Shown here piece by piece: positions 18,870-27,964 of a DNA stretch of 64,000 nucleotides; the first letter of the stretch is position 1; each line of letters starts with the position of its first letter. Below the pieces are notes generated by a model. It was not told the DNA's origin. It was given only the letters and a program-made list of their open reading frames with translations, and ran no database searches. Location: the NCBI GenBank assembly GCA_023390555.1, contig JAEWCQ010000016.1, positions 335,487-399,486 on the forward strand. The letters run 5' to 3'. The stretch comes from Bacillota bacterium. GTDB taxonomy: Bacteria > Bacillota > Clostridia > Lachnospirales > Lachnospiraceae. A program made the position numbers and the translations under genes.

Positions 18870-21131
18870 ATGTTCAATTTTACCAATGCGTCTACATTTG
18901 AGATAGTCGCTATATGGTGCGTCCTTCTGATTTCATTTTTGGGCCTTGGATATGCTATGCTGCTCAGAAATCAGATTATGAAGCATGATAAGGGTAGTGC
19001 AAAAATGCAGGAAGTTTGGGGGGCAATCAAACTTGGAGCAGATACTTACCTGAAGAGACAGTTGAGAACGATCATACCGCTGATCGTGATACTGACGGTT
19101 GTCCTGTTTCTATCCGTTTACGTAGTACCGCCTTCTGACGAAGCGATGGCGCGCTTTGCCGGAAAATCAGAGGGAACCGTAAAGGTTATTATCGGAATCG
19201 GACGAGCGATCGCCTTTGTTATGGGTGCCTGCTTCTCTCTGATGGTTGGACAGTTCGGCATGAGAATGGCTGTGGAAGGAAATGTACGTGTTGCTTCCGC
19301 CTCCACCAGGAGCTTTGGGGAAGCACTTAAGATTGCATATAGAACCGGAACCATCACGGGCATGCTGACCGACGGACTTGGACTTTTAGGCGGAACGCTG
19401 ATCTTTATCATATTCGGTGTCGCTGCGCCGGATGCACTGCTTGGATTTGGATTCGGCGGAACACTGCTGGCTCTTTTCATGCGTGTGGGCGGCGGTATCT
19501 ATACGAAGGCTGCCGACGTAGGTGCGGATCTTGTCGGTAAGGTAGAGGCCGGACTTCCGGAAGATGATGAAAGAAATGCAGCCGTGATCGCGGATCTGGT
19601 AGGTGATAATGTCGGTGACTGTGCCGGGATGGCGGCTGATATTTTTGAATCCTATGAAGTTACGATTGTGTCCGGATTAATCCTCGGACTCTCTCTGATG
19701 AATTTAAACGGCGGTGAACTGAAGTGGATTGTATTCCCGCTTCTGGTAAGAGGTATCGGTGTTCTTTCATCCATACTTGGTACATACCTTGTAAAGGGCT
19801 CTAAAGATCTGAAAAATAACAATGCATTAGCTTCGATTAATAAAGGCTTTCACATTTCGGCAATCATAAGTCTTATCGCGTTTGCAATTCTGGCACACTT
19901 CTATATGAACGAGTGGAGAACCTTCTTCTCCGTTGCTGTCGGTATCGCACTCGCGCTGATACTGGATGAGATTACGAAATACTTTACCGATACGAAATAC
20001 AGACCGGTCAAAGATATTGCGGCTGCTTCCAAGACAGGCTCGGCAACGCTGATTTTAAGAGGTCTTTCTGAGGGATACGCAAGTGCCGTGTGGCAGACAC
20101 TCGTAATCGCTGTTACGATTCTGGTATCTACATTTATTTATCATGATATGGGCGTGACCTATATTCTGTATGGTGTAGCAATGACCGGTATCGGAATGCT
20201 GACACTCACTGGAAATAATGTGGCAATGGATTCCTTTGGACCGATTTCGGACAATGCAAACGGAATTGGCGAGCTTGTGGGACTGGATGAAGACGCACGA
20301 AAGATTATGGATCATCTGGATGCAACAGGAAATACGACGAAAGCAATCACGAAGGGCGTTGCCATCGGATCGGCCGTAATTGCGGCAGTTTCTCTGTTTG
20401 GTTCTTTCCTCACGGATATCACAAAGATCCAGACACAGATGAATGTCAGCGATACCATTACCTCCACTGGAATTCGTGTTTCGGAGCCTACGGTATTCGT
20501 CGGTGTTTTAATCGGAGCATGTATTCCATGGCTGTTCTCTTCTCTGATTATTAATGCGGTAACCCGTGCGGCAGCAAAGATTGTAGAGGAAGTCCGCAGA
20601 CAGTTTCGGATTCCTGGTCTTCTTGAGCGGAAAGTGAAGCCGGATTATCAGAAAGCAGTGGATATCTGTACCATTTCTGCACAGAAGGAACTGATTTCCC
20701 TGGCACTGATCGGTATACTCAGTCCGTTGATCGTCGGTATTCTGCTCGGGGTAGAAGCGCTCGGAGGATTTCTCGCGGGTGTCATCGTTTCCGGACAGCT
20801 GCTGGCAGTCTTTATGTCCAATTCGGGCGGTGCATGGGATAATGCGAAAAAGACCATAGAAGACGGTCTCTATGGAGGCAAGGGCTCGGAAGCACATAAG
20901 GCTGCCGTTGTCGGTGATACGGTCGGTGATCCGCTTAAGGATACCGCAGGCCCTGCACTCAATCCTATGATTAAAGTAATCAATCTGGTATCGCTGCTTG
21001 CAGCACCGGTATTGGTGCAGTATAAATCCACAAGTATCGGAATGCTGTCAATCTTGATTGTCTGCTCAGTTGTGGTCGTTCTCTCCATTATATCTTCCAA
21101 GACAGGCGGAATCCTGGTTCGGAAAGTGTAG
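18870..21131 (+). CDS. hppA: Membrane-bound proton-translocating pyrophosphatase
   Basis: The 753-residue protein has about 16 membrane helices and the M-PPase catalytic motifs: DVGADLVGKVEAGLPEDD, DNVGDCAGMAADIFESYE, and near the C terminus DTVGDPLKDTAGPALNP. It hydrolyses pyrophosphate at the cytoplasmic side and pumps cations outward. At the K+-dependence site the sequence is GNTTKA (Lys at about residue 491); K+-dependent enzymes have Ala here, so a K+-independent H+ pump is expected from family knowledge. AGGAGGGAG precedes the ATG. A strong terminator follows, so the gene stands alone. It would save PPi energy in a fermenter. Confidence 0.95.
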   Translation: MFNFTNASTFEIVAIWCVLLISFLGLGYAMLLRNQIMKHDKGSAKMQEVWGAIKLGADTYLKRQLRTIIPLIVILTVVLFLSVYVVPPSDEAMARFAGKSEGTVKVIIGIGRAIAFVMGACFSLMVGQFGMRMAVEGNVRVASASTRSFGEALKIAYRTGTITGMLTDGLGLLGGTLIFIIFGVAAPDALLGFGFGGTLLALFMRVGGGIYTKAADVGADLVGKVEAGLPEDDERNAAVIADLVGDNVGDCAGMAADIFESYEVTIVSGLILGLSLMNLNGGELKWIVFPLLVRGIGVLSSILGTYLVKGSKDLKNNNALASINKGFHISAIISLIAFAILAHFYMNEWRTFFSVAVGIALALILDEITKYFTDTKYRPVKDIAAASKTGSATLILRGLSEGYASAVWQTLVIAVTILVSTFIYHDMGVTYILYGVAMTGIGMLTLTGNNVAMDSFGPISDNANGIGELVGLDEDARKIMDHLDATGNTTKAITKGVAIGSAVIAAVSLFGSFLTDITKIQTQMNVSDTITSTGIRVSEPTVFVGVLIGACIPWLFSSLIINAVTRAAAKIVEEVRRQFRIPGLLERKVKPDYQKAVDICTISAQKELISLALIGILSPLIVGILLGVEALGGFLAGVIVSGQLLAVFMSNSGGAWDNAKKTIEDGLYGGKGSEAHKAAVVGDTVGDPLKDTAGPALNPMIKVINLVSLLAAPVLVQYKSTSIGMLSILIVCSVVVVLSIISSKTGGILVRKV

Positions 21132-21175
21132 AGGATCGATTGCTGTTAAATATGTAATGAAATCCCAAAAAAGAA

Positions 21176-21207
21176 AAATCCCCGGAGAAGTTGTCCGGGG
21201 ATTTTTT
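21176..21207 (+). terminator. Intrinsic terminator after hppA
   Basis: The perfect 11-bp arms AAATCCCCGGA and TCCGGGGATTT with a 7-nt loop end in a T tract. Confidence 0.95.
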
Positions 21208-21362
21208 GTTGGGAAAAATGTGCAGGATGCCCTTTTCCATCAATTGATTTCAACGGTTCCGGCATTGTGATTTGTTTGGTACGTGATGCATGCCTTGGTT
21301 GGTAGCAGAATGAAATGTATCGTTTTTCATGTTATTTGTGAGGTTCAGTTAGTAAATTCTTG

Positions 21363-21390
21363 TTGTAATTTTATAGGACATTTGTATAAT
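21363..21390 (+). promoter_or_regulatory. Promoter of the TetR-family gene
   Basis: TTGTAA, a 16-bp spacer and TATAAT (21385-21390) lie 20 nt before the ATG at 21411. Confidence 0.65.
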
Positions 21391-21410
21391 AAATATAGCA
21401 GGAGGGAAAG

Positions 21411-22007
21411 ATGAAACACGAAACGACAACATTGATGACAAAGAAGGCGCTGGCTTCTTCCCTGAAAAAAATCATGGAGCAGAAGCCGCTTGGAAAAATA
21501 TCCGTACGGGAAATTATCGAGGATTGCGGTGTTAATCGCAAGACTTTTTATTATCACTTTCAGGATATTTACGATTTATTGAAATGGATTTTTGAAGAAG
21601 AGGCAATTGAGATTGTCAAACAATATGATTTGATCATTGACTATCATGATGCGATTCAATTTGTAATGGACTATGTGGAAAAAAATAAACTTATCTGTAA
21701 CTGTGCGTTTGACGCACTCGGAAGAGATGAATTAAAACGCTTTTTCCAGAAAGATTTTTTTTCCGTAATCGGAACCATTGTAGAACAGCTGGCGGATGGA
21801 AAGCATATTCCCGAAGATTACAAAGCATTTCTTGTCAATTTTTACACCGAGGCGCTTGCCTCACTTCTGATTGACTGGATTCGAAACAGAGAAGAGTATG
21901 ATAAACAGAAAATGATACAATATATGTCACTGACGCTGTATGGAACGATGCAGCGCGCACTGGAACAAGCAGAAGAGGAGCTGGGCGGAAAAACAGGCTG
22001 TCAGTGA
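21411..22007 (+). CDS. TetR/AcrR family regulator (DhaS/TetR_C_7 type)
   Basis: The 198-residue protein has an N-terminal TetR HTH (KKALASSLKKIMEQKPLGKISVREII...CGVNRKTFYYHF) and a C-terminal helical domain with the pattern seen in DhaS-like regulators (FYTEALASLLIDWI). The ligand is unknown. GCAGGAGGGAAAG precedes the ATG. The next gene downstream encodes a secreted LRR protein, separated by a 12-bp inverted repeat, so co-regulation is possible but unproven. Confidence 0.85.
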   Translation: MKHETTTLMTKKALASSLKKIMEQKPLGKISVREIIEDCGVNRKTFYYHFQDIYDLLKWIFEEEAIEIVKQYDLIIDYHDAIQFVMDYVEKNKLICNCAFDALGRDELKRFFQKDFFSVIGTIVEQLADGKHIPEDYKAFLVNFYTEALASLLIDWIRNREEYDKQKMIQYMSLTLYGTMQRALEQAEEELGGKTGCQ

Positions 22008-22073
22008 TGCGTTGAATTTAACACAGCCTCGACTGTTCTTTCTTGGCTCAGATCGACTTGTAAGTGAAAGAGA

Positions 22074-22118
22074 CAAATGATACAATTGTAGGAAACAAGG
22101 CAACCCTTGTATCATTTG
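22074..22118. repeat. 12-bp perfect inverted repeat between tetR-like and LRR genes
   Basis: CAAATGATACAA (22074-22085) and TTGTATCATTTG (22107-22118) are separated by 21 nt. No T tract follows, so it reads more like a regulator site or a stable mRNA hairpin than a terminator. It lies ~50 bp before the LRR gene start. Confidence 0.5.
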
Positions 22119-22166
22119 AAAAGTTACATTATAAATACCATCAATCATGAAAACGAGGAGAGAGAT

Positions 22167-23237
22167 ATGACAAAGTTGAAAAAAATGACAAAACACTGGA
22201 AAGAAATAGGTGTTATGTTCGCATTTACATGCATGTTGTTTTTTGCCCAATCCATTACCGCAAGCGCTTACAGTACAGCGAACGGCAATCCAAATGATTC
22301 TTCCGCTACCGCCATCCTAAGTGGCTATTGCGGTGACCATGCAGAATATGTTCTATATTCCAACGGCGATTTATTTATTACCGGCTATGGTGATATGTTT
22401 GACTTCACCAAAAGAAATGATACCGAGGATGTGCCGTACGGTTATACCCCTTGGGGCAAATATTTAAGATCTTTATATTATGACGATGACTCCAATGCTT
22501 ATCCCAATGCCATTCACGTTTATATCGATGCCGATATTACATCGGTGGGAAATTACGCCTTCTATGCGGTTGAGAAGTTAGGCAGTGTTACTTTTGAACG
22601 CGGAACAAAATGTGATTTGATTGGGAAATACGCATTTCGGGGAAATCCGAATATGATATCATTTTATATTCCTTCAAAAGTAACGAAAATTAATGCATTC
22701 GCATTTTATGGTACCGGATTGACCAGTATTACCATACCGAATGCCACAACCTATATCGGAGATTCCGCATTCGCTCATACAAAACTAATATCAATTACAA
22801 TTCCGAAAAGTGTAAAATATTTAGGTAGTTCTGTATTTGATTCCTGTAATTCTTTGATTTCAGCAAATTTATCGAAATCCCAAATCGCAATATTAGCAAC
22901 AGGTACGTTTGAAGATTGCACCGCATTAAAATCCATTTCCTTACCGGTTAAATTAAAGACGATCAGTTCCGATACTTTTCGTAATTGCCGCAGCTTAACA
23001 TCAATAATCATTCCTTCTAATGTAACGAAAATACAAAAGGCTGCTTTTTATAATACAAAGAACTTAAAGACAATGACCATTCAATCGAAAAAAGTTACAA
23101 GTGTAGAAACGAACGCGATTAAAAACAGCAATAGTAAGCTGGTGATCAAAGTACCAGATTCAAAGTACAGTGTATATAAGAAGCTATTTACATCAAAGAC
23201 AGGATATAAATCCACAATGAAAATCAAAAAGAGTTAA
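22167..23237 (+). CDS. Secreted BspA-like leucine-rich repeat (LRR_5) protein
   Basis: The 356-residue protein has a signal peptide (basic MTKLKKMTKHWKE start, hydrophobic GVMFAFTCMLFFAQ, then ITASAYS). A ~70-residue acidic and Tyr-rich region and about seven LRR_5 repeats of the type (F)xxCxxLxSIxIPxxVxxI follow. The C-terminal piece KVPDSKYSVYKKLF resembles the end of the large glycoside hydrolase at 35947. No LPXTG anchor is present. Such proteins usually act at the surface in adhesion or host contact; the target is unknown. ATG 22167 follows GAGGAGAGAG; a frame extension back to 22107 has no site and would spoil the signal peptide. Confidence 0.83.
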   Translation: MTKLKKMTKHWKEIGVMFAFTCMLFFAQSITASAYSTANGNPNDSSATAILSGYCGDHAEYVLYSNGDLFITGYGDMFDFTKRNDTEDVPYGYTPWGKYLRSLYYDDDSNAYPNAIHVYIDADITSVGNYAFYAVEKLGSVTFERGTKCDLIGKYAFRGNPNMISFYIPSKVTKINAFAFYGTGLTSITIPNATTYIGDSAFAHTKLISITIPKSVKYLGSSVFDSCNSLISANLSKSQIAILATGTFEDCTALKSISLPVKLKTISSDTFRNCRSLTSIIIPSNVTKIQKAAFYNTKNLKTMTIQSKKVTSVETNAIKNSNSKLVIKVPDSKYSVYKKLFTSKTGYKSTMKIKKS

Positions 23238-23250
23238 GGTATAGGAAAGG

Positions 23251-23276
23251 CGGCATCCCAAATGGGATGCCGTTTC
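23251..23276 (+). terminator. Terminator-like hairpin after the LRR gene
   Basis: CGGCATCCCA and TGGGATGCCG (23263-23272) form a perfect stem with a minimal loop; the T tail is only TTT. Confidence 0.65.
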
Positions 23277-23329
23277 AGATGGTAATGCTCCTAAAATCTC
23301 TCTTTAAAAATATTTTTTACAACATATTT

Positions 23330-23399
23330 TAACATTTTATAACATTGATGAATATAATATATTGTAACATTTTATAACATTGATGAATATAATATATTG
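23330..23399. repeat. Exact 35-bp tandem duplication carrying a TATAAT box
   Basis: Two identical 35-nt units (23330-23364 and 23365-23399) are followed by a partial third (TAACAT). Each unit contains GAATATAATATATTG, so the likely -10 box of the ymaF-like gene is present twice. The copy at 23388-23393 is about 35 bp from the TTG start. Confidence 0.85.
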
Positions 23400-23427
23400 T
23401 AACATAAAATAAAAAGGAGCTTATAAT

Positions 23428-23799
23428 TTGGATCGTAACAATAATAATCGTCAAAATAAATCAAATGAATGTTATCGGAATTCCCAAAAACACGTTCATG
23501 AAGTTCTGGGCAGTGTAGAAATAGCAGAACGTGAGGAAGACCCGCATAACCACAGGTTTGCAACCGTATCCGGTGAAGCGATCCCTTGTGGCGGCGATCA
23601 TTTTCATGAGGTTAAGTTTAGAACTGATTTTTACGAGAACCATTTTCACGAATTCTGCGGAAAAACTTCAGGTGCTATTCCTGTAGGCGATCGGCATGTT
23701 CATTTCTTAGAATCTGTCACAACAGAAAATGATGGGCACAGACATGAATTCAGGGTTGGAACATTGATAGACAATCCCATCGGTGAGGAAGACTGTTAG
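23428..23799 (+). CDS. YmaF family protein
   Basis: The 123-residue His-rich protein matches the Bacillus YmaF pattern: KHVHEVLGSVEIAE, DPHNHRFATVSGEAIP, DFYENHFHEFCG, GRHVHF-type and GHRHEFRVGTLIDNPIGEE. The evenly spaced HxH pairs suggest metal binding, but the function of the family is not established. It starts at TTG 23428 with AAGGAGC 7 nt upstream, and upstream lies a duplicated promoter-like repeat. A strong terminator follows. Confidence 0.85.
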   Translation: MDRNNNNRQNKSNECYRNSQKHVHEVLGSVEIAEREEDPHNHRFATVSGEAIPCGGDHFHEVKFRTDFYENHFHEFCGKTSGAIPVGDRHVHFLESVTTENDGHRHEFRVGTLIDNPIGEEDC

Positions 23800-23901
23800 T
23801 TTAGTGTTGTCGGCTGTTGCATCCCTTGTTAGGGATACTGCGGCCTCTGAAGACCTGAAGAAATATTGGACAGACGCACTATATTTTTAATCGTTATATA
23901 A

Positions 23902-23945
23902 AACAAGGGCATTCGGAGCTGTGATCCGGATGCCCTTGTTCTTTC
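23902..23945 (+). terminator. Intrinsic terminator after the YmaF gene
   Basis: AACAAGGGCATTCGGA and TCCGGATGCCCTTGTT form a 16-bp stem with one G-U pair and a 7-nt loop; the tail is CTTTCC, so it may also serve the opposite strand. Confidence 0.75.
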
Positions 23946-24077
23946 CTGCCTGTAAATTCTGTTTTAAAAACTGTATTTCTCACAATTCATAATAATTAAG
24001 ATCAAATCCACATGCAATGGAGTTTAAGAAGCATGTCATTGGAAACTGGCAGGTCTTCGCGGGAAAGAGTATAAAAC

Positions 24078-24854
24078 TTAAACATTTATTTCTCCCTGAA
24101 GATACAACGCGGCTTTTCCTGAAATTTTAACACGATCACCGCAGTTCTCGCAGTAAAGCACGCCGCCACGTTTTGAAAGCTGTTTTGCCGTTAGGCTGTT
24201 TTTTTTCAGCCGTTCCGCCCAAAAAGGGATAAGCGTAGAATGCGAGGAGCCGGTCACTGGGTCTTCCGGGATTCCTGCGGCAGGAGCAAAGAACCTTGAT
24301 ACAAAATCGGCTGTTTCACCTCTCGCGGTCACAATTACGGCGAAACAATCCGGTATTTGCTTAAGTAAATTAAAATCAGGGGATAAGTCCTTTATATCCT
24401 GTTCACTGTTAACCAGTAAAAGCATGTCTCTGGATAAATGAGCCTCAAGCACAGGCGTGTTTATTGCCTGGCACATCAGTTCTGTGACGTCTATTTTTTG
24501 GGGCAGTCGAGCTGGAAAATCCATTTCGTATAGATCTTCACGTTTCGTGACGGTCAATGTTCCGCTTTGCGTTTCAAATCGCATTGTACGAGTTTGCGGG
24601 TCAACAAAATTTGCAATGATAAAGGCGCTTGCCAGAGTGGCGTGACCGCATAAATCTATTTCGACCTCAGGCGTAAACCAGCGAAGGTCATAGAAATTTT
24701 CGCGTTTTACGACAAAAGCAGTCTCAGCCAGGTTGTTTTCTGCTGCAATATGCTGCATCGTTTCCTTCTCTAGCCATTCATCTAAAAGACAGACGCCTGC
24801 CGGGTTGCCGCCGAATAATTTATCCGTAAATGCATCAACAATGTAATAGCGCAT
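24078..24854 (-). CDS. PhzF family phenazine-biosynthesis-like isomerase/epimerase
   Basis: The 258-residue protein has the PhzF signature: VDAFTDKLFGGNPAGVC, the catalytic Glu44 in NNLAETAFV, the CGHATLAS motif and the C-terminal DPVTGSSHSTLIPFW. These are diaminopimelate-epimerase-fold enzymes that isomerise small acids; the substrate is unknown and phenazine synthesis is not implied. The C-terminal CENCGDRV pair of cysteines is a minor variation. AAGGAGG precedes the ATG. It is on the minus strand together with the PNPOx-like and DUF6273 genes but separated from them by 188 bp. Confidence 0.88.
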   Translation of the reverse strand: MRYYIVDAFTDKLFGGNPAGVCLLDEWLEKETMQHIAAENNLAETAFVVKRENFYDLRWFTPEVEIDLCGHATLASAFIIANFVDPQTRTMRFETQSGTLTVTKREDLYEMDFPARLPQKIDVTELMCQAINTPVLEAHLSRDMLLLVNSEQDIKDLSPDFNLLKQIPDCFAVIVTARGETADFVSRFFAPAAGIPEDPVTGSSHSTLIPFWAERLKKNSLTAKQLSKRGGVLYCENCGDRVKISGKAALYLQGEINV

Positions 24855-25042
24855 GAATGTTATCCTCCTTACATGTCACTTGAATTTATCATCTATTCAT
24901 CAATTATCCCGATTATGACATGATATTCCTATCTTACTCACTTCATTTTTGTTTGCAGTCTCTGCGATACGATCATCAGTCTTTCGTGTTATGATATATT
25001 ACAGATGATTTCAAATCCAATAGGTTCAATTTACATACTGGT

Positions 25043-25516
25043 TCATATTGCAGTCTTATTTTCAAAATCAAAGTGATAAAACATTGCCCCATGATCAATT
25101 CTAAGTGTTCCTTTTGTCATATAGACAGCTAGAATGCAACAGTTCTTATCATTTTCATTGTTAGCAAAATCATACCATTCTTTAAAGACATCACGTAATT
25201 TATTTCTTAATTGTGCATTGTCCGGGTCCAACACCCATCCCAAATTTTTCCCCATTCCACTACTGAAAAAATCTTCGAAATGGACTGAAATAGATACTTC
25301 TGGATTAACAGTTATTTGATTTATCTTATTAGATTGTGCGTATGTAACTATGTAGAATACCCCATCTTCATAATAGGCATCCACATCACGAACGCAGGGC
25401 CGCGAATTACCATCAGCACCGTGTTCCAGCGAAATAGTTGCAAGTGAAATTACATTGTCTTTACCATTTCCAAATCTTTCGTTAAGGATTAGCATTCCCT
25501 CTTCATATTTGTTCAT
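25043..25516 (-). CDS. Pyridoxamine 5'-phosphate oxidase-like FMN-binding protein
   Basis: The 157-residue protein has the split-barrel flavin-binding pattern seen in PNPOx-like proteins (ISLATISLEHGADGNSRPCVRDVDAYYEDGVFYIVTYAQSNK, IxxNPEVSISV). Short members of this family are usually flavoproteins or anti-oxidant reductases, not true PdxH. ATG 25516 is selected since GGGAGGGGATC precedes it; an upstream frame start overlaps the previous gene. It follows the DUF6273 gene by 17 nt and probably shares its transcript. Confidence 0.8.
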   Translation of the reverse strand: MNKYEEGMLILNERFGNGKDNVISLATISLEHGADGNSRPCVRDVDAYYEDGVFYIVTYAQSNKINQITVNPEVSISVHFEDFFSSGMGKNLGWVLDPDNAQLRNKLRDVFKEWYDFANNENDKNCCILAVYMTKGTLRIDHGAMFYHFDFENKTAI

Positions 25517-25533
25517 TTTCAGATCCCCTCCCG

Positions 25534-26145
25534 TTATTTTTTTATCCAAAGAGCAGGACGAACTCCACCTCTATTGTCTTTGGCTAAATGATGAATTACA
25601 TTTGTATTTCGCTTTGAAACTCCATTTCCTTGTATTCCAATGTTACCATCTCCGTGTATATAAGCTGCTGCACGATGATTCTTTCCAGGTGTACGTATCC
25701 ACCACCACCAGGGTGAATTTAAGAATTTTGCTCTTCGCTTGGCATTGTTCTCATCTTTTCTTTGAAACCAGTATCTCTGATTTTTACCAGGAAAATCCAA
25801 TAATCTGCTGCTATCACCAAAAAATGTTCTGACAACGTCATCAATCGATAATATAAAAATAGAATCCATGGTATCTTCTCCACCATCGGCTTTGTACCAC
25901 AAATTACCGGGATTGGAATTTAATGTTTCGACTATTTTTGCTCTATCTTCCTCACGAAACCTATTATAAAATTCACCATTCAGAAATTTTCTTAATTCAC
26001 AGTCTTTCCAGGTTATATCCGTAGACTTATTATGATAATCACGTAACTCAATTATTTCGTCCGTTAAAATCAAAGCTTTTTCATCTTGTACTTCTAGAAC
26101 ACTCCATTCATATTCGCCAAATACTAATTTATCTCCAACCTCCAT
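25534..26145 (-). CDS. DUF6273 domain protein
   Basis: The 203-residue protein has a small N-terminal beta part (VGDKLVFGEYEWSVLEVQDEKALILTDEII), a middle helix (ELRKFLNGEFYNRF) and a C-terminal PWWWWIRTPGKNHRAAAYIHGDGNIG with VRPALWIKK. This is the DUF6273 layout common in Lachnospiraceae, often next to LRR or surface proteins. Four consecutive Trp residues are unusual. No signal peptide is seen. Function is unknown. GAGGGAG precedes the ATG. Transcribed with the PNPOx-like gene. Confidence 0.8.
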   Translation of the reverse strand: MEVGDKLVFGEYEWSVLEVQDEKALILTDEIIELRDYHNKSTDITWKDCELRKFLNGEFYNRFREEDRAKIVETLNSNPGNLWYKADGGEDTMDSIFILSIDDVVRTFFGDSSRLLDFPGKNQRYWFQRKDENNAKRRAKFLNSPWWWWIRTPGKNHRAAAYIHGDGNIGIQGNGVSKRNTNVIHHLAKDNRGGVRPALWIKK

Positions 26146-26402
26146 AGCTCCCTCTTTCTTAATTTAATTGCAACATGTATTTTCATATATGCTGTGTTAC
26201 CTTTTTGGAAAAGACCTTTCGTAAGCAAAATGAACATACGTATATCTATTGACATTACTATATTGAAAAACAGATTTAAAGGCAATTGAAATGATCAAGA
26301 AAGACGGATAAGCTTCACTCGCCAGAAATTACTTTTTTCTTCCTCTTAAAGTCACTTTGTATAAATTGGAAAAGCGCTCAAAGTGCCTAAAATCAAGGAT
26401 TC

Positions 26403-27815
26403 TTAGATGATTTTGCGATGTAGTAGTATCACAGTCTCAACATGAACCGTTCCCGGGAACATGTCCACACAGCAGGCTCTCTCGACGCGGTAGCCTCTTG
26501 CCTGCAGAGTTTCCAAATCTCTTGCGAGACTCGTAGGCTTACAGGAAATATAGACAATACGGTCCACACCGTAGTTCAGAATCTTTTCCAGTGCTTTCGG
26601 GTGAATCCCATCGCGCGGCGGGTCCAGCACAATAAAATCAGGTTTTTCAGTAATCGTATCCAGAACTTTCAGGACATCACCGGCAATAAATTCGCAGTTG
26701 GAAATGCCGTTCTGGCTGGCGTTTTCGCAGGCCGCTGCCACCGCTTCTTCGACGATTTCCACGCCAACTACCTTACCGGCAACAGGAGAGAGCAGCTGGG
26801 CAATCGTTCCCGTCCCGGTATACAGGTCGAATACCACCTGATCGGCAGCATCGGTCAGAGAATCTCCGATATAACTGCGAGCGACATCGTACAGCACCTC
26901 CGCACCAAGTGAATTGGTCTGGAAAAAGGAGAAAGGTGATATCCGGAATTTCAGACCGAGCAGCTCTTCGTAGAAATAATCCTGTCCAAAAAGGATATCC
27001 GTTCCTTCGTTTGCAATGGTATCGGCGACACCGTTATTGCGTGTGTGGAGGATACCGCTGATCCGGCCATCATATGATAGGGAAAGAAGCCCCTCTGTCA
27101 TACCGCCTAACAAGCTGGCCTCCGTCTCAGTTCCTGACGGGAGTTCATCGGCGGAAGCCGTTACGAGATCGATTAAGATTTGCCCGGTCTTTACGGCCTT
27201 CCGCACAAGCAGATGCCGGAGGTAACCGGTATGGCGCAGTCTGTGATAGAAAGGTATCTGCCGATCAGCAAAATATTTCTGCACAAAGTTCAGTATCCGG
27301 CGGTAATCCTCATCGATGATCTGACATTCTCCAACCGGAACGATGTCATAGAAACTGCCGCGTTTGTGCATGCCAAGCGCGAGCGGACCATCTTTACAGG
27401 TATCTCCGAAGGTAAATTCCATCTTGTTCCGATAAGCGAATTGTCGAGGGCTGGCCTTGATTCCCTCAAAGTAAGAAGGGTTGTCCGTATCGATTACGGC
27501 ATCCAGCAGTTTTTTTACCTGGGAAGATTTCAAATGCAACTGCTCTTCATAAGGAAGATTCTGATAAATACAGCCTCCGCAGGAAGGAAAGTGGATGCAG
27601 GAAGATTCCGTAAGCTCCAGCGGAGATTTTTCCAGAACTTCCAACAGGCGTCCTTCTGCCTTTCCTTTCCGCATTTTATGAATTGCGAAGGAGACCTTCT
27701 GTCCCGGTACTCCATTTTTTACAATGACATACTGACCGCCTTCCACTGGGACGATTCCCTTATTGGGAAAATCCACCCGTTCAATGATACCTTCTAAAAC
27801 CTGTCCTTTTTTCAT
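26403..27815 (-). CDS. rlmD: 23S rRNA (uracil-C5)-methyltransferase, RlmD/TrmA family
   Basis: The 470-residue protein has an N-terminal TRAM domain (GQVLEGIIERVDFPNKGIVPVEGG), four cysteines for a 4Fe-4S cluster (CIHFPSCGGC plus a downstream Cys), a SAM-binding motif DLYTGTGTIAQ, and the catalytic DPPRDGIHP and YISCKPTSLARD with the nucleophilic Cys. It makes m5U in 23S rRNA; whether it is RlmD, RlmCD or a paralogue is not resolved. I use ATG 27815; ATG 27830 (adding five residues) is an equal alternative. The open frame runs ~90 codons further upstream across the SseB-gene promoter, which is most likely chance. Confidence 0.9.
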   Translation of the reverse strand: MKKGQVLEGIIERVDFPNKGIVPVEGGQYVIVKNGVPGQKVSFAIHKMRKGKAEGRLLEVLEKSPLELTESSCIHFPSCGGCIYQNLPYEEQLHLKSSQVKKLLDAVIDTDNPSYFEGIKASPRQFAYRNKMEFTFGDTCKDGPLALGMHKRGSFYDIVPVGECQIIDEDYRRILNFVQKYFADRQIPFYHRLRHTGYLRHLLVRKAVKTGQILIDLVTASADELPSGTETEASLLGGMTEGLLSLSYDGRISGILHTRNNGVADTIANEGTDILFGQDYFYEELLGLKFRISPFSFFQTNSLGAEVLYDVARSYIGDSLTDAADQVVFDLYTGTGTIAQLLSPVAGKVVGVEIVEEAVAAACENASQNGISNCEFIAGDVLKVLDTITEKPDFIVLDPPRDGIHPKALEKILNYGVDRIVYISCKPTSLARDLETLQARGYRVERACCVDMFPGTVHVETVILLHRKII

Positions 27816-27890
27816 GTATATTCCATCCATTTCATTTCTGATTTCTAAAGAATATTCTAACCTATAATATGTATTTAAGCAATTATGTAC

Positions 27891-27919
27891 TTTTGGAATA
27901 TCAAAAAATGTAGTATAAT
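27891..27919 (+). promoter_or_regulatory. Promoter of the SseB-like gene
   Basis: TATAAT at 27914-27919 with a weak TTTTGG 17 bp upstream, 45 nt before the ATG. Confidence 0.5.
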
Positions 27920-27964
27920 ATAAAATATTTATAGTAAGTAACAATAAAACAGGAGACAAAGACC

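Noticed and set aside
23300..23420. CRISPR array
   Set aside because: Two directly abutting 35-bp copies without spacers; no cas genes anywhere in the window.
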